Positions 61,216 to 64,000 of a stretch of 64,000 nucleotides of DNA are shown one piece after another. The DNA is taken from the NCBI GenBank assembly GCA_040221175.1, contig JAVJVK010000004.1, positions 124,001-188,000 of the forward strand, in the 5' to 3' direction. The translations under genes were made by a program, and so were the position numbers. The notes under the pieces are model-generated. The model searched no databases. It saw nothing but the letters and a program-made list of their open reading frames with translations, and had not been told where the DNA came from. The stretch's first letter is position 1. Every line of letters begins with the position of its first letter. The DNA is from Phycisphaerales bacterium (GTDB taxonomy: Bacteria; Planctomycetota; Phycisphaerae; Phycisphaerales; UBA1924).

Positions 61216-62292
61216 ATGCTGACGCTGGGATTCGAGACCTCCTGCGACGAGACCGCGTGCGCCGTCGTGCGCGATGGGCGGCACGTGCTGAGCAACGCCA
61301 TCGCCACGCAGACCGAGCTGCACGCCGGCTACGGCGGGGTGGTGCCCGAGATCGCCGGCCGGGCGCACGTGGAGCGCCTCATCCCCGTGCTGCGCAAGGC
61401 CATCGCCGACGCGGGCGTGTCGCTGAAGGACATCGACGCCGTCGCGGTCGGCCACCGGCCCGGGCTGATCGGCAGCCTGCTGGTTGGCGTGAGCGCGGCG
61501 AAGGCGGCTTCTCTTGCGCTGGGCGTGCCGATCGTCGGCGTCGATCATGTCCAGGCCCACCTGGTCGCCGGCACGCTGGACACCGACGAGGACACGCCCA
61601 TGCCCGCCCTTGGCCTGGTGGTCAGCGGCGGCCATACGGCGACGTACCACGTCCCGGCGCTCACACAAGCCCACCGCCTCGGCTCGACGCGCGACGACGC
61701 GGTGGGCGAGGCGTACGACAAGGCCGCGACGATCCTCGGGCTCGCGTATCCGGGCGGGCCCCGGCTCGACACGCTCGCCCGGGACCCCGCCGCCGATCCC
61801 TACGCGGTCGAGTTTCCCGTCAGCAGATTGGAGGACGGCTCGCTGGACTTCTCCTTCAGCGGGCTGAAGACCGCCGTGCTGTACGCGGTCCGGGGCGTGC
61901 CGGTGCGCAAGGGCCGGCCGGGCCCGCCGCCCCCGCCGCCGCTGACCGAAGCCCGCGTGCGCGACCTGGCGGCGTGCTTCCAGCGCGCCGCGTGCCACGC
62001 GGTGATGCTCAAGGTCGGCCGCGCGCTCGATGCGCTCGCAGACAGCGGCATCGAGTGCCGGTCCATCCTCGCCGGCGGCGGCGTGACGGCCAACAGCCGC
62101 CTGCGCAAGGAGCTGACGTCTCTGGCCGCCGAGCGCGGGCTCGTGCTGCGGTTGCCGAAGATGGAATACTGCCTGGACAACGCCGCGATGATCGCCGCGC
62201 TGGGCGGGCTGCGCTTGCTCGCCGGCGAGCGCGACGATCTTACGTTACGCGCCCATCCCTCCAGCGATATCCCGGCGTTCACGGCCTTATGA
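61216..62292 (+). CDS. tsaD: tRNA N6-adenosine threonylcarbamoyltransferase TsaD
   Basis: A 358-residue ASKHA-fold enzyme. Signatures: LGFETSCDETACAVV, the metal-binding AGRAHVERLIP and VDHVQAHL, VSGGHTATYHV, FSFSGLKTAVLY, and GGGVTANSRLRKEL. TsaD transfers the threonylcarbamoyl group to A37 of ANN-reading tRNAs. A run of six prolines (residues 237-242) interrupts a loop and would need EF-P for smooth translation. Its stop overlaps the next start in ATGA. The other Tsa genes are not in the window. Confidence 0.97.
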   Translation: MLTLGFETSCDETACAVVRDGRHVLSNAIATQTELHAGYGGVVPEIAGRAHVERLIPVLRKAIADAGVSLKDIDAVAVGHRPGLIGSLLVGVSAAKAASLALGVPIVGVDHVQAHLVAGTLDTDEDTPMPALGLVVSGGHTATYHVPALTQAHRLGSTRDDAVGEAYDKAATILGLAYPGGPRLDTLARDPAADPYAVEFPVSRLEDGSLDFSFSGLKTAVLYAVRGVPVRKGRPGPPPPPPLTEARVRDLAACFQRAACHAVMLKVGRALDALADSGIECRSILAGGGVTANSRLRKELTSLAAERGLVLRLPKMEYCLDNAAMIAALGGLRLLAGERDDLTLRAHPSSDIPAFTAL

Positions 62293-62852
62293 GCGGCGAG
62301 CCCCCGGACATCGACTACTTCGCCCAGCCCGAGCGGGTCGACCGCCCCGCCCATCCCGCGTCCCTTCCGGACGACGCCATCCTCGCCGACTGCACGCTGG
62401 AGCGCGGCCGCATCGGCGGGCCGGGTGGCCAGCACCGCAACAAGGTCGAGACGGCCATCACGCTCACCCACCGGCCAACCGGCCAGAGCGCCCAGGCCGG
62501 CGAGCGGCGCAGCCCGAAGGACAACCAGCGCATGGCGCTCCGCCGCCTGCGGCTCGCGCTGGCAACGCACGTTCGCGTGAGCGTCCCCGCCGGCGAGATC
62601 CGCAGCGACCTGTGGCTGGAGCGCACGAAGGGCGGCAAGGTCGCCATCAACCCGAATCATCGCGATTTCCCGACGATGCTGGCCGAGGCGATGGACGTCG
62701 TGTGGGCCGCGCGCATGGATATACGAAAAGCCGCCGCGCGCCTGCAGGTCAGCCGCACGCAACTGGTCAGGCTGATCGCGAAGCACCCGGCCGCGCTGGC
62801 GGAAATGAACGCCGCCCGCGTGCAACGCAAGCTCCGCCCGCTGCACCCCTAG
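62289..62852 (+). CDS. peptide chain release factor-like GGQ protein
   Basis: A 187-residue protein with a single class I release-factor catalytic domain: GRIGGPGGQHRNKVETAITL (GGQ motif near residue 45) and HRPTGQSAQAGERRSPKDNQ. There is no stop-codon-reading domain. The C-terminal half is basic and helical (RKAAARLQVSRTQLVRLI) and looks like a helix-turn-helix rather than the ArfB tail. It could rescue stalled ribosomes or modify another peptidyl-tRNA substrate. Its ATG overlaps the tsaD stop, so the two are coupled. Confidence 0.88.
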   Translation: MSGEPPDIDYFAQPERVDRPAHPASLPDDAILADCTLERGRIGGPGGQHRNKVETAITLTHRPTGQSAQAGERRSPKDNQRMALRRLRLALATHVRVSVPAGEIRSDLWLERTKGGKVAINPNHRDFPTMLAEAMDVVWAARMDIRKAAARLQVSRTQLVRLIAKHPAALAEMNAARVQRKLRPLHP

Positions 62853-62873
62853 GTCCTCCGCCGCGGACCGCGG

Positions 62874-63503
62874 CTAGGCGACCGGCGGGCGGACGATGCG
62901 GCGAGGTTCGCGCCGGGCCGCCAGCAGCAGCCCGCCCAGCACGGCCACGCCCGCCGGCGCTGGCACCACGCGGATGGTCGCCTCGCCCTCGGCGAAGTCG
63001 TCCAGACGAGACTCTTCCGAAAATTCCCAGGGGTCCGTGTGCACGTCGAAGCGAGTGGTCAGCGTCTCCAGTTCGACCGACAGGGGTGCCGCTACGTCCG
63101 TCGGGGCGGTGTACGTCACCTCCCAGAACGCCATGGGATTGGTCGGGTCGCCAAAAATACCCGCGCCAATGAACCCGTGCAACTGGCCGGCAATAATGCC
63201 GCCCACGCCCGCGCCGTCGATCACGCCAGCCGTCGCGCCCGGCCCGTCCATTGGTTGGATGAGGCTCGGCCCCTCCAGCCCCTGCGCCCCCGCCGAGGAC
63301 AGCAGCGACGTGGCCACCCAACTCATACAGAAGTCCCTCGCGTCGAAGTACGCCTCCATCCGCACCGTCGTCGACTGCCCCGGCTCCAGGACCGGGTCGT
63401 CCACCAGGATCGTGATGCCGTTGGCGGCGATCTGGGCGCCGGCCGCGCCGGCGGTCAGCAGCAGGGCCAGGGTGCTCAACATGCTCGATCGGGTGCGCGT
63501 CAT
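62874..63503 (-). CDS. secreted PEP-CTERM-like protein
   Basis: A 209-residue exported protein. The signal peptide ends AAGAQ. The body has ITILVDDPVLEPGQSTTVRM, GVIDGAGVGGIIAGQLHGF and NPMAFWEVTYTAPTD. The C-terminus VPAPAGVAVLGGLLLAARRE followed by basic residues is the PAPAG variant of the PEP-CTERM sorting signal, recognised by exosortases. GGAGGAGGA precedes the ATG at 63503. It is a tandem paralogue of the next gene. No exosortase is in the window. Confidence 0.88.
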   Translation of the reverse strand: MTRTRSSMLSTLALLLTAGAAGAQIAANGITILVDDPVLEPGQSTTVRMEAYFDARDFCMSWVATSLLSSAGAQGLEGPSLIQPMDGPGATAGVIDGAGVGGIIAGQLHGFIGAGIFGDPTNPMAFWEVTYTAPTDVAAPLSVELETLTTRFDVHTDPWEFSEESRLDDFAEGEATIRVVPAPAGVAVLGGLLLAARREPRRIVRPPVA

Positions 63504-63578
63504 GGGCCGTCCTCCTCCCAACACCATACCGGACGTTCCGCCCGCGTGCCAGAAAAGCACGGCGCTCGGACGCCGCCT

Positions 63579-64000
63579 CTACCGCCGCCGCCCCGCCGCC
63601 ACCAGCAGCCCGCCCAGCACGACCACCCCCGCCGGCGCCGGCACCACGCGGATCGTCGCCTCGCCCTCGGCGAAGTCGTCCAGGCGGGATTCATACAAGT
63701 GTGAGTCGCGCTCCAGGTACACGAAGAACCCGCTGGTCTCGGTCGTCAGGCCGACATCGAACGCAGCGGCCACGTCGCTCGGGGCGGTGTACGTGGCCTC
63801 CCAGAACGCGATGGGGTTGCTCGGGTCGCCGTAGATCCCCCCCAGCATGTGCAACTGCCCGGCGATGATGCCGGTGACGCCGGCGCCGTCGATCACGCCC
63901 GCCGTCGTGCCCGGCCCGTCCATCGTGCCGAGCAGTCGCGGGCCCTCGAGCCCCTGCGCCCCGGCCGAGGACAGCAACGACGTGGCCACCGCACTCATGC
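63579..64000 (-). CDS. PEP-CTERM-like protein, tandem paralogue, N-terminus beyond the window
   Basis: The visible 140 codons match the preceding gene closely: SAVATSLLSSAGAQGLEGP, GVIDGAGVTGIIAGQLHMLG, NPIAFWEATYTAPSDVAA, and RLDDFAEGEATIRVVPAPAG. The C-terminus ends in the same PAPAG sorting motif and an Arg run. By alignment with the paralogue about 60 residues and the signal peptide are cut off by the right edge; the ATG at 63998 is internal. The two genes lie 75 bases apart on the same strand. Confidence 0.85.
   Translation of the reverse strand, partial: MSAVATSLLSSAGAQGLEGPRLLGTMDGPGTTAGVIDGAGVTGIIAGQLHMLGGIYGDPSNPIAFWEATYTAPSDVAAAFDVGLTTETSGFFVYLERDSHLYESRLDDFAEGEATIRVVPAPAGVVVLGGLLVAAGRRR

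Noticed and set aside
1-64000. CRISPR arrays, insertion sequences, integrases, phage genes or attachment sites
   Set aside because: I saw no spaced repeats of CRISPR type, no transposase or integrase signature and no terminal inverted repeats; the only tandem array is the 21-bp repeat.

Overview
The window is a high-GC bacterial chromosome segment that reads as a planctomycete of the class Phycisphaerae. Six secreted proteins carry the paired dockerin-like repeat (D-x-D-G-D/N-G ... FDFLxFQNxF) that usually ends in a terminal Gly-Cys, known as the GC-type dockerin of Phycisphaerales. There are two H-x-DG-type pseudopilins, PAPAG-variant PEP-CTERM tails and zinc-ribbon membrane proteins (CPxCxYxL...CPECG). 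The essential genes present (rpsB, tsf, mnmG, ispH, tsaD, hflX, an SRP RNA and a tRNA-Val) mark it as chromosome. I see no phage, transposon, plasmid or CRISPR signature.

Layout. 1-8.9 kb: end of a membrane-protein gene, a YceI protein and a thioredoxin-like protein (minus); rpsB-tsf plus a LURP-one/Tubby-like gene (plus); mnmG and a PAS kinase/FixJ-type regulator pair (minus). 9-12.1 kb: a secreted alpha/beta hydrolase with an N-terminal dockerin pair, and a small exported protein followed by a clear terminator. 12.1-20 kb: an overlapping pair encoding an 803-residue Gln/Glu/Pro-rich membrane protein and a double von Willebrand membrane protein, a small SRP RNA with its own promoter, a PIN-TRAM protein, and a dockerin protein behind a promoter with a perfect palindrome. 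20-29.5 kb: hrpA, a zinc-ribbon membrane protein, a DM13-dockerin protein, a Tat-exported asparaginase, a 21-bp tandem repeat, an FG-GAP-dockerin protein and a DHFR/RibD-like reductase.

29.6-35 kb is a tightly overlapped operon: glutamate-cysteine ligase fused to two CBS domains, an AstE/AspA-like deacylase, and an exported gamma-glutamyltransferase. This is a candidate gamma-glutamyl thiol metabolism module. 35.2-41.3 kb is the translesion mutasome imuA-imuB-dnaE2 followed by an SRAP (YedK/HMCES) abasic-site protein. Then come tRNA-Val(GAC), a HEAT-like exported protein, an ABC ATPase without a permease, an M20 dipeptidase, a pseudopilin, and the squalene genes hpnC-hpnD-hpnE divergent from ispH.

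53.9-57.9 kb is the most unusual locus. A sigma70-like promoter drives a leader with a cobalamin riboswitch, followed by a dockerin surface protein, a beta-propeller dockerin protein, a pseudopilin and a Bfd-like [2Fe-2S] protein. I propose this as a vitamin-B12-controlled surface capture system. The window closes with hflX divergent from an S41 protease, tsaD overlapping a GGQ release-factor-like gene, and a tandem pair of PEP-CTERM proteins, the last cut by the window edge.

The genes fall into three themes: core translation and targeting (rpsB, tsf, mnmG, tsaD, hflX, SRP RNA, GGQ factor), DNA and thiol stress (mutasome, SRAP, gamma-glutamyl operon), and an extensive secreted, dockerin-tagged surface proteome.
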